DNA of 9,105 nucleotides from Oscillospiraceae bacterium (GTDB lineage: Bacteria; Bacillota; Clostridia; Oscillospirales; Ruminococcaceae): positions 1 to 9,105 of the forward strand of contig JAEDHF010000077.1 in the NCBI GenBank assembly GCA_016297165.1, written 5' to 3'. Within the stretch, counting starts at the first letter, position 1; every line of letters begins with the position of its first letter. Positions 1-5,105 of this stretch are shown here, one piece after another. Under the pieces are notes generated by a model. That model did not search any database and was not told where the DNA came from. It saw nothing but the letters and a program-made list of their open reading frames with translations. A program made the position numbers and the translations under genes.

Positions 1-108
1 TGTCACACAAGCTATAACGGGAAGGCGAATAACTGCTATTATCGTGAGCTTGATATGGAAACAATGAAGCTGATAAATCTTAATGAAAGAGGTAACAAAA
101 ATGGATAA
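1..108 (+). CDS. hisI: Phosphoribosyl-AMP cyclohydrolase, C-terminal end (partial)
   Basis: The reading frame is open from the first base to a TAA at 106-108 and gives 35 residues; the rest lies upstream of the window. The peptide begins CHTSYNGKANNCYYREL, which matches the end of HisI, where a CHT motif and a following Cys next to a YR/FYR motif supply zinc ligands. HisI opens the purine ring of phosphoribosyl-AMP in the cytosol, the third step of histidine synthesis. The gene overlaps hisE by 8 nt, as expected where HisI and HisE are separate proteins rather than a HisIE fusion. The two Cys residues lie 11 positions apart, wider than the usual 7. The call rests on a short tail plus the hisE neighbour, but the two agree. 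Confidence 0.85.
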   Translation, partial: CHTSYNGKANNCYYRELDMETMKLINLNERGNKNG

Positions 109-427
109 TGTAATGATGGATTTATACGAAACAGTCCTTGAAAGAAAGAGCGAAAAGCAGGAGGGCTCATACACCTGTTATCTTTTCGAAAAGGGTATAA
201 ACAAAATCCTTAAGAAGTGCGGAGAGGAATGTACCGAGATGGTAATCGCCGCTAAGAACGAGGATAACGACGAGCTTAAGAACGAAATTGCCGACCTTAT
301 GTACCATATTATGGTAATGTGCGTTGAGCGGGGCCTTAAGTGGGAAGAGGTAGAAGCGGTTCTTGCCGAGAGAAGCAATAAGACAGGCAATTTAAAGCAG
401 TTCCATACCGTAGATAAGAATACCTGA
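101..427 (+). CDS. hisE: Phosphoribosyl-ATP pyrophosphatase
   Basis: A 108-residue cytosolic protein of normal HisE length. It hydrolyses phosphoribosyl-ATP to phosphoribosyl-AMP and pyrophosphate, the second step of histidine synthesis, and supplies the substrate of HisI. It belongs to the all-alpha MazG-like NTP pyrophosphatase fold. The metal-binding acidic pattern is visible as E43-x-x-E46 (in KKCGEECTEM) and E62-x-x-D65 (in NEIADLMYH), and the C-terminal ERSNKTGN is typical of the family. An ATG at 83 is in frame, but the ATG at 101 is preferred: an AAAGAGG ribosome binding site (86-92) sits 8 nt before it, and family members start near here. The start lies inside the hisI stop region (overlap 101-108), suggesting translational coupling. 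A terminator follows 12 nt after the stop, so hisE is the last gene of its operon. Confidence 0.95.
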   Translation: MDNVMMDLYETVLERKSEKQEGSYTCYLFEKGINKILKKCGEECTEMVIAAKNEDNDELKNEIADLMYHIMVMCVERGLKWEEVEAVLAERSNKTGNLKQFHTVDKNT

Positions 428-439
428 TATGAATAAAAC

Positions 440-472
440 AAGTGCTCTCTGAATGACAGGGAGCACTTTTTT
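440..472 (+). terminator. Intrinsic terminator after hisE, probably bidirectional
   Basis: Arms AGTGCTCTC (441-449) and GGGAGCACT (459-467) form a 9-bp stem with one G-T wobble and a 9-nt loop, extended by an A440-T468 pair, and run into a T tract at 467-472. It lies just after the hisE stop. Read on the minus strand, the same hairpin follows the antiporter stop (478) and is followed by TGTTTTATTC, so it can plausibly end both convergent transcripts. Confidence 0.9.
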
Positions 473-477
473 GTCCG

Positions 478-1698
478 TTATGCTGTTGTTTCGATTTCGG
501 GCGGTTTGATATTCGCTTTTTCTTCGGGGAGAGGCTCTCCTCTGTAGAGCACCTTCATTATTATAGGCGTGGAAATAGATGAAACAAGAATAAGCAGTAT
601 TACCGAAGCAAAGTATATCGGGTCAAGAAGTCCTACCGCAAGCCCTTTCTGCGATACAATAAGGGCGACCTCTCCTCGGGTCATCATACCAACTCCCACC
701 TTAAGGCTATCCTTAAAGTTATATTTAAAGCATTTCGCCACAAGTCCGCAGGCGATTATCTTTGCAAGAATGCCCACAAGGACAAAGGCAACAGAGAACA
801 GAAGGATATCTATAGAAAAATTATCAAATTTCGTTTTCAGACCAATACTTGCAAAGAAAACGGGTCCGAAAAGCATATAGGAGCTTATATCCATCTTTTC
901 GGCAATATATTCGGAATCACGGAGGTTACAGAGGATAAGTCCTGCAACATAGGCACCGGTAATATCAGCGATACCGAAGAATTTTTCAGCCGCATAAGCC
1001 ATAAACATACAAAGAGCAAGACCGAGTATCGGGATACGGCGCTGATGGGGATAACGCTTGTCGATATACTTGAAGGCGTAATAGGTTGCAACTCCGACGC
1101 CGCCGCTGAACAGAATGAAGAGTCCGGTGTTTACGAGAACGTCCGTAGGGTTTGCTGTCGGGGACTTAAGTCCTACCACGAAGGTAAGAACGATAATTCC
1201 TATAATATCGTCTATAATAGCGGCGCTTACGATAAGTGTACCGATTTCGCTTTTAAGGCGTCCGAGCTCTTTTAATGTCTGAACGGTTATGCCTACCGAG
1301 GTGGCAGTAAGTATTGTTCCTATGAAAATACCTCTGTAGAAGCTGTCGGTTCCTATTTCTCCGAAACCGTAGAAACAGCCGTAAAGAAGAGTACCGCATA
1401 TAAGAGGGAAGAATACACCGACCAATGCAATAAGAGCCGCCTTTGGTCCTGTTTTAAGAAGGTCTTTAAGATTGGTTTCAAGTCCAGCACCGAACATCAG
1501 AAGAACAACGCCGATCTCTGCCATAAGGGACAAAAAGTCTGACTGTTCAACAATTCTTAAGCAGCAGGGTCCGATTACAAGTCCTGCAATAATTTCTCCC
1601 ACAACTGCAGGTACCTTAAGCCTTTTCGCTAAGATGCCGAAGGTTTTCGCCGCTATAATAATTATAGCGAGGTCCTTAAAGAATTCAAATGTTTCCAT
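478..1698 (-). CDS. Cation:proton antiporter, CPA2 (NapA/KefB-like) family
   Basis: A 406-residue polytopic membrane protein that is very hydrophobic throughout, with about 12-13 predicted membrane segments. It fits the CPA2 family of Na+(K+)/H+ exchangers. Signs are the N-terminal KRLKVPAVVGEIIAGLVIGP, an unwound-helix TATSVG at 131-136, the ion-binding Asp pair D163-D164 in AAIIDDIIGI, a helix Lys at K313 (GILAKII) and a late TRGEVALIV motif (340-348). The DD pair is the type found in electrogenic Na+/H+ antiporters such as NapA and NhaA. There is no C-terminal TrkA-N/RCK domain; the protein ends in a short Pro/Glu-rich tail of about 20 residues, so it is not a KefB/KefC-type gated channel. 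An in-frame TGA three codons upstream makes the ATG at 1698 the first possible ATG start. The gene is alone between its own promoter and a shared terminator. The transported ion (Na+ or K+) cannot be told from the sequence. Confidence 0.9.
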   Translation of the reverse strand: METFEFFKDLAIIIIAAKTFGILAKRLKVPAVVGEIIAGLVIGPCCLRIVEQSDFLSLMAEIGVVLLMFGAGLETNLKDLLKTGPKAALIALVGVFFPLICGTLLYGCFYGFGEIGTDSFYRGIFIGTILTATSVGITVQTLKELGRLKSEIGTLIVSAAIIDDIIGIIVLTFVVGLKSPTANPTDVLVNTGLFILFSGGVGVATYYAFKYIDKRYPHQRRIPILGLALCMFMAYAAEKFFGIADITGAYVAGLILCNLRDSEYIAEKMDISSYMLFGPVFFASIGLKTKFDNFSIDILLFSVAFVLVGILAKIIACGLVAKCFKYNFKDSLKVGVGMMTRGEVALIVSQKGLAVGLLDPIYFASVILLILVSSISTPIIMKVLYRGEPLPEEKANIKPPEIETTA

Positions 1699-1733
1699 AG
1701 TATATCAAGGGAAAAACCCTTTATAACGCCTCC
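1699..1733 (-). promoter_or_regulatory. Antiporter leader: GGAGG and hairpin before the start codon
   Basis: There is no Shine-Dalgarno sequence at the usual distance from the ATG at 1698. A GGAGG lies at 1733-1729, 30 nt away. Between them, AAGGG (1721-1717), loop TTTTT and CCCTT (1711-1707) form a 5-bp hairpin. It can be extended past one A-G mismatch by TAT (1725-1723) with ATA (1705-1703). Folding would leave CGT plus TACT, 7 nt, between GGAGG and ATG, an ideal spacing. The sequence is directly visible; that the fold works in translation is inference. Confidence 0.6.
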
Positions 1734-1758
1734 GTCTAAGTTTTTCTCACAATTTCAA

Positions 1759-1787
1759 ATTATACCACAACGGTTAAGTATTTTCAA
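1759..1787 (-). promoter_or_regulatory. SigA-type promoter of the antiporter gene
   Basis: On the minus strand TTGAAA (-35, 1787-1782) and TATAAT (-10, 1764-1759) are separated by exactly 17 nt. Transcription would start near 1752, giving a leader of about 53 nt that contains the GGAGG and hairpin at 1699-1733. The -35 element lies inside a 6-bp-arm inverted repeat (1771-1796), listed separately. Confidence 0.88.
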
Positions 1788-1796
1788 GCATAACCG
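1771..1796. repeat. Inverted repeat around the antiporter -35 element
   Basis: Arms CGGTTA (1771-1776) and TAACCG (1791-1796) are exact inverted copies separated by 14 nt, with arm centres 20 bp apart, about two helical turns. The -35 hexamer (1782-1787) lies between them. This is a possible operator for a dimeric regulator, but 6-bp arms may occur by chance. Confidence 0.35.
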
Positions 1797-1839
1797 AGCA
1801 ATAAAGCTAACGATTAAATCCAGCCAAAGGGCAGAAAAT

Positions 1840-1855
1840 TTGTGTATTAACACAA
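1840..1855. repeat. Inverted repeat upstream of the antiporter promoter
   Basis: TTGTGT and ACACAA form perfect 6-bp arms around a 4-nt ATTA spacer, 53 bp upstream of the antiporter -35 element. It resembles a regulator-binding dyad. I see nothing else in 1788-1875, which has no coding sequence and no promoter I can recognise. Confidence 0.35.
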
Positions 1856-1875
1856 TGGTTTTATATCAGGAACAG

Positions 1876-1911
1876 AAAAAGCCGCTTATCCCTGACAGGA
1901 TAAGCGGCTTT
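1876..1911 (-). terminator. Intrinsic terminator of the alpha/beta hydrolase gene
   Basis: A perfect 14-bp stem (AAAGCCGCTTATCC and its complement, 1911-1898 and 1891-1878 read on the minus strand) with a 6-nt loop is followed on the minus strand by a short T run (CTTTTTC). It begins 24 nt after the hydrolase stop codon. It should isolate the antiporter gene downstream, which has its own promoter. Confidence 0.9.
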
Positions 1912-1935
1912 AGCGGTATTATTCAAAAAAATAGC

Positions 1936-2658
1936 TCAGAAGGCGGAACGAATAAGCGTATTAAGCCTGTCGGCGAACAGGGGCGGAATATTATGCGCCG
2001 CCTTATCCCAGATTTCATAGCGGCAATTCGGATTGAGCTCCGCCATTTTCTTTACACTGTCGGTTACATCAGCCTGTTCTTTTACTCCTGCGAGAGCGAT
2101 AACGGGGAAGGAGACAGCTTTAAAACCGGGGACGCTGTCGAGGGTAATTTTGTTATCGACTGCGTTTCGAACAGTTTCTTCCTTTACATTCTGCATCTGA
2201 TTAACGAATTTCTTTCGTTCCTCTTTTGGAAGTCCGTTCATCATACCGATAAGATTACACATAAACTTATTTTTAAAGGTGGAGAGCTGCTTAAGGTTCA
2301 TATTTATAACCTTAGTGAAAAACGGCTCCTCCTTTATCAGCCACGGGCTTATAAGAATTGCGCTTTCGAAAAGCTCCGGATAATCGGAAATAAGCTTAAA
2401 TCCAATCTGTGCACCGAGAGAAAAGCCTACGAGATAAACCTTTTTGCCAAGGCTTTTGATGTAGCTTCCAAGCTCATTTATGCAGGCTTCCGTTTCAAAA
2501 ACACGTCCTGCCTCGTCGCCGTAGCCCATAATATGGGGTACGATTATGTGGTATGTATCAGCGAGAGAATACTGCTTTCCGAAGGAATGAACGAAATTCG
2601 CTCCGTGAAGCATAACAATTATTTTTTCGTTTTCTTTCCCTAATTCTTCGATTTTCAT
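1936..2658 (-). CDS. Alpha/beta hydrolase
   Basis: A 240-residue cytosolic protein with no signal peptide. The alpha/beta hydrolase fold is indicated by MLHGANF (oxyanion loop, H18-G19), the nucleophile elbow GFSLG with Ser80, a PVIALAG strand near 185-191 and the C-terminal His222 in KAAHNIPP. The acid member of the triad is not certain; E194 or D197 after the G191 turn are candidates. These proteins cleave esters or other small substrates, and the sequence does not show which. The ATG at 2658 is chosen because GGAGG (2671-2667) lies 8 nt before it. A start at 2721 would lie upstream of the promoter that apparently drives the gene. It is flanked by its own promoter and terminator and seems to be monocistronic, although the upstream regulator gene has no clear terminator and could read through. 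Confidence 0.85.
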   Translation of the reverse strand: MKIEELGKENEKIIVMLHGANFVHSFGKQYSLADTYHIIVPHIMGYGDEAGRVFETEACINELGSYIKSLGKKVYLVGFSLGAQIGFKLISDYPELFESAILISPWLIKEEPFFTKVINMNLKQLSTFKNKFMCNLIGMMNGLPKEERKKFVNQMQNVKEETVRNAVDNKITLDSVPGFKAVSFPVIALAGVKEQADVTDSVKKMAELNPNCRYEIWDKAAHNIPPLFADRLNTLIRSAF

Positions 2659-2680
2659 AAATTTCGCCTCCAATAAGGCT

Positions 2681-2709
2681 ATTATAGCATATTTGTCCGG
2701 TAAAATCAA
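2681..2709 (-). promoter_or_regulatory. SigA-type promoter of the hydrolase gene
   Basis: TTGATT (-35, 2709-2704), a 17-nt spacer and TATAAT (-10, 2686-2681) on the minus strand, with TG one base before the -10 (TGCTATAAT, an extended -10). Expected transcription start is near 2674, so the leader is only about 15 nt and consists of little more than the ribosome binding site. Confidence 0.85.
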
Positions 2710-2745
2710 CTGAGTTAACAATAATTTGCTATATAAAGAAAACTA

Positions 2746-2961
2746 TTATTCTTCCTCGTCGGGAACATATTCCATTATATCTCCCGGCTGACAGTTAAGA
2801 ACCTTACAGATAGCCTCAAGAGTTGAGAAGCGTATTGCGCTTACCTTTCCTGTTTTAATTTTCGAGAGGTTTACGTTAGCTACGCCTACCTTTTCGGAAA
2901 GCTCGTTAAGGGACATTTTTCTGTCCGCCATTACACGGTCAAGCCGCAGAATAATCGCCAT
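2746..2961 (-). CDS. Small Xre/Cro-type transcriptional regulator (YozG-like)
   Basis: A 71-residue protein made almost entirely of one helix-turn-helix domain. The recognition region is about residues 17-37 (SLNELSEKVGVANVNLSKIK), followed by the TLEAICKVLNCQPGDIMEY ending typical of the small YozG-like Cro/CI group. The tail is acidic (PDEEE). AAGGA at 2973-2969 lies 7 nt before the ATG. The gene follows the DUF2975 gene after an 18-nt gap on the same strand; this pairing is common in Firmicutes, and the regulator probably controls its own operon. Its targets and signal are not visible in the sequence. No hairpin terminator can be seen after the stop. Confidence 0.9.
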   Translation of the reverse strand: MAIILRLDRVMADRKMSLNELSEKVGVANVNLSKIKTGKVSAIRFSTLEAICKVLNCQPGDIMEYVPDEEE

Positions 2962-2979
2962 TTCTTATTCCTTTCTTTT

Positions 2980-3513
2980 TCAGAGTGTTTCGTCGGATTC
3001 CTGCTGAAGCTTACAGCCGTAGTTGAATATGTAGGAGAAGGTGCAGATAATTGCTCCCATAAGGCAAAGGCTGCTGTCGCTCAATTCGAATTCGATTGTA
3101 TCCGCTATAATTTCTAAGGAACATAACAGGTTGCCTGTAAATTTTACGAGAAAGGCTAAGGCGCCGCTTGCTGCAAGAGTAATTCCGACAGCTCTTATTT
3201 TATCGCCTATGTCATATCTGAATGGCGTTTCGCCGTCCTTTAGCTTTCCAAAAATGGCTGCTGAAAACTTCAGAGCGATACAAATGCCAATACAGCATAT
3301 TATACTGAAAATATTAGTCAGAATAACCGAGAGTAAAGAGGTTTCCGTAGAAGCTGAGACGCTATCGGCATTAAAAATAGTTTCCCATAGTAAGAATAAG
3401 GCTCCTGCTATAAAAGCAACAAGACCTATTATTGAGAAAACCTCAAAAACCTGGCAGGCTGAAATAAATTCGGCAGTTTCCTTCTTGTGCGTTCTTTTGT
3501 TAATGTCAAGCAT
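2980..3513 (-). CDS. DUF2975-type membrane protein
   Basis: A 177-residue integral membrane protein with four likely membrane segments, near residues 25-44, 62-82, 108-124 and 146-163. DUF2975 features are the LKDGETPFRYDIGDKIRAVG loop (91-110) between segments 2 and 3 and the end YGCKLQQESDETL. Its role is unknown; members usually sit beside a YozG-like regulator, as here, and may act with it as a membrane-linked sensor or effector (inference). The ATG at 3513 is preceded by AAAGGAG (3527-3521) at 7 nt. It is the first gene of a two-gene operon behind a consensus promoter. Confidence 0.85.
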   Translation of the reverse strand: MLDINKRTHKKETAEFISACQVFEVFSIIGLVAFIAGALFLLWETIFNADSVSASTETSLLSVILTNIFSIICCIGICIALKFSAAIFGKLKDGETPFRYDIGDKIRAVGITLAASGALAFLVKFTGNLLCSLEIIADTIEFELSDSSLCLMGAIICTFSYIFNYGCKLQQESDETL

Positions 3514-3544
3514 AATAATACTCCTTTATATCGATTAGATTTCA

Positions 3545-3554
3545 ATAAGCTTAT
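3545..3554. repeat. Perfect 10-bp palindrome near the DUF2975 transcription start
   Basis: ATAAGCTTAT is self-complementary and covers about +3 to +12 of the predicted transcript start (near 3557). It is the most obvious dyad near this promoter and so a candidate operator for the co-encoded Xre regulator. A 10-bp AT-rich palindrome is weak evidence on its own. Confidence 0.3.
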
Positions 3555-3563
3555 CTTGATTGC

Positions 3564-3592
3564 ATTATAACACGATGTTTTATGTTTGTCAA
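3564..3592 (-). promoter_or_regulatory. Perfect-consensus promoter of the DUF2975-regulator operon
   Basis: TTGACA (3592-3587), a 17-nt spacer and TATAAT (3569-3564) match the housekeeping sigma consensus at every position. Expected start is near 3557, with a leader of about 44 nt. A promoter this strong before a regulator gene suggests that repression sets its activity. Confidence 0.93.
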
Positions 3593-3644
3593 TAGAAATT
3601 TAATGAAAAACGTTAAATTTTTTATGTTTTTGCTTTTAGGCATA

Positions 3645-3676
3645 TAAAAACGACCGAAGCCGTTACGGCTCGGTCG
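3645..3676 (-). terminator. Intrinsic terminator of the aroA-to-PAP2 operon
   Basis: On the minus strand ACGACCGAGCCG, loop TAA and CGGCTTCGGTCGT form a 12-bp GC-rich stem with a single bulged base, followed by TTTTTATATG. It begins 7 nt after the PAP2 stop codon and closes the long operon. Confidence 0.93.
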
Positions 3677-3683
3677 TAAAGAA

Positions 3684-4232
3684 TTATGTTGCTTTTTTCC
3701 TTTCGGAAAGTCTTTTAATGAGATGACCCACAACTAAAACGGCAACACCCAACAGAGCTCCGATAACTGCCCCGGCTATTACATCGGTAGGAAAGTGGAC
3801 GTAAAGATAAAGCCTTGAAAAGCCGGTAAGGAACGCAAAGCCAAGTCCCGAGAGTCCTGCCCATTTTTTATATTTAAAAAGGGCTGCTGCCGCCGCAAAG
3901 GATATCAGCGTATGGGTAGATGGGAAGGAGGTTCCGAAGGGCGGGGTTATTATTATCGGAAAATCGTTAACAATAAAGGGTCGCTCTCTCATAAAAAGCG
4001 GCTTGATGAGTACCTCTCCCACAAAAATGCTTAAGGCTACAGCGGCTATTACATAAATGCCGTTTATACGCTGTTTCTTAAAAAACAGCATTATAGCGCC
4101 GATTATAGTCCAGATTACTGCCCCTCCGAGAAAGCTTACCGCTTTCATCAGAAAATCCATAAAGGGACAGGCAACAGTATCCTGAATACCGTTAAGAACG
4201 GCGAAATCAAACTCGGTAAGGATTTCGAACAT
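3684..4232 (-). CDS. PAP2-family membrane phosphatase
   Basis: A 182-residue membrane protein with five to six membrane segments. The three acid-phosphatase motifs of the PAP2 superfamily are present: K77-x6-R84-P85 (KPLFMRERP), PSTH at 104-107 with catalytic His107, and SR139-140 to H146 to D150 (SRLYLYVHFPTD). The second motif has Thr where PSGH is usual. Such enzymes dephosphorylate lipid phosphates at the outer face of the membrane, for example undecaprenyl diphosphate or phosphatidylglycerol phosphate; the substrate here cannot be read. The ATG at 4232 is chosen because GGAG lies 8 nt before it and because it overlaps the stop of the epimerase gene in TAATG, a layout for translational coupling. 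It is the last gene of the operon. Confidence 0.92.
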   Translation of the reverse strand: MFEILTEFDFAVLNGIQDTVACPFMDFLMKAVSFLGGAVIWTIIGAIMLFFKKQRINGIYVIAAVALSIFVGEVLIKPLFMRERPFIVNDFPIIITPPFGTSFPSTHTLISFAAAAALFKYKKWAGLSGLGFAFLTGFSRLYLYVHFPTDVIAGAVIGALLGVAVLVVGHLIKRLSERKKAT

Positions 4233-5095
4233 TATATAGTCTCCAGAACAATACAATATTTTTTAGCTTCTCCCGAAGACGCTCGCTGTATTCCTCGTTT
4301 TTCTGCGAAAATACCGCTGTCTGTGTCGTAGTCATCACAGCCGCACCAGGGCTCAATGCAGATGAAGGGAGCGTTTTTATGGTCAGGAGTCCAGACGCCC
4401 AGCGATGTAAAGCCCTTCCAGCTTACCTTAACTCCGCTTCCGTCTTTTTTGGATATAAGGGAGCAGGATTCAGAACTGATAGTGTCAAAATAAACACAGT
4501 CGTTATCGAAAAGAGGATAGCTGAGCTCGAATTCTCTGCTGTCCCTTAATCTTGAAATACGGTTGTTATCTCCCCACATACGGGTTTTAAGATTCATAAC
4601 AGGGCTGTTTACCGTTTCGTTCTTTTCGAAAACAAGTTTATAATCGGAAATATCCTCACAGGCGAAGGCGGGATGTCCGCCGATACAGTAATACATATCC
4701 GTCTCACTCTTGTTTTCTACGGTATAATCTATTACGAGCTTACCGCCGCTAAGGGTATAGGTAAGCTTAACTTCGAAATCAAAGGGAAAGCTTTTCTTTG
4801 TCTCCTCATTGGAAGAAAAGGTGAATTCTGCCTTATTTTCGGACAGTACCTTAGCGGTAAAAACGTTATCCCTTGCGAAGCCATGCTTTGTTATGGAGTA
4901 TTCCTTTCCGTTTATGATAGTTTTTCCTTCACGGAGATTTCCAATCATAGGGAAGAGAAAGGGAGAGCTTTTTCCCCAGTATTTCTCGTCGGCGCACCAC
5001 ATTATTTCCTTACCGCCGATTATGAGAGACTTTAGCTCTGCGCCCTTGTCCTTTATTACGGCAGTATCATTTCCATCAATAAGCTTAATTTCCAT
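4232..5095 (-). CDS. Aldose 1-epimerase family protein (LacX-like)
   Basis: A 287-residue cytosolic protein of the galactose mutarotase-like fold, LacX subgroup. Family signs are FPMIGNLREG (48-57), HGFARD with His71, GGHPAF (139-144) with the likely acid His141, and CIEPWCG (246-252) with the likely base Glu248. The family interconverts alpha and beta anomers of hexoses or hexose derivatives; LacX-type proteins have little-known substrates. The ATG at 5095 is preferred over one 33 nt upstream because GAGGA (5105-5101) sits 5 nt before it and residues 2 onward align with the family start. It begins 10 nt after the stop of the GH26 gene and overlaps the PAP2 start by 1 nt. Next to a mannanase it may act on released mannose or manno-oligosaccharide ends (inference). 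Confidence 0.9.
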   Translation of the reverse strand: MEIKLIDGNDTAVIKDKGAELKSLIIGGKEIMWCADEKYWGKSSPFLFPMIGNLREGKTIINGKEYSITKHGFARDNVFTAKVLSENKAEFTFSSNEETKKSFPFDFEVKLTYTLSGGKLVIDYTVENKSETDMYYCIGGHPAFACEDISDYKLVFEKNETVNSPVMNLKTRMWGDNNRISRLRDSREFELSYPLFDNDCVYFDTISSESCSLISKKDGSGVKVSWKGFTSLGVWTPDHKNAPFICIEPWCGCDDYDTDSGIFAEKRGIQRASSGEAKKYCIVLETI

Positions 5096-5105
5096 TTTCG
5101 TCCTC

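Noticed and set aside
1703..1725. The antiporter leader hairpin read as a transcription terminator or attenuator
   Set aside because: The T run is in the loop, not after the stem, and the stem is short and weak, so it does not fit an intrinsic terminator.
1840..1855. The TTGTGT/ACACAA dyad as a Rex box
   Set aside because: The outer bases are similar, but the half-sites and spacing differ from the usual Rex operator, so I list it only as an unnamed inverted repeat.
1840..2643. A 267-codon plus-strand open frame opposite the hydrolase
   Set aside because: It runs antisense to a gene with clear alpha/beta hydrolase motifs, starts inside intergenic repeats and the terminator hairpin, has no ribosome binding site, and its peptide resembles no family.
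3551..3733. A 60-codon minus-strand frame between the PAP2 and DUF2975 genes
   Set aside because: It starts within the PAP2 gene, runs through the terminator hairpin and into the DUF2975 promoter; no start signal and no recognisable protein.
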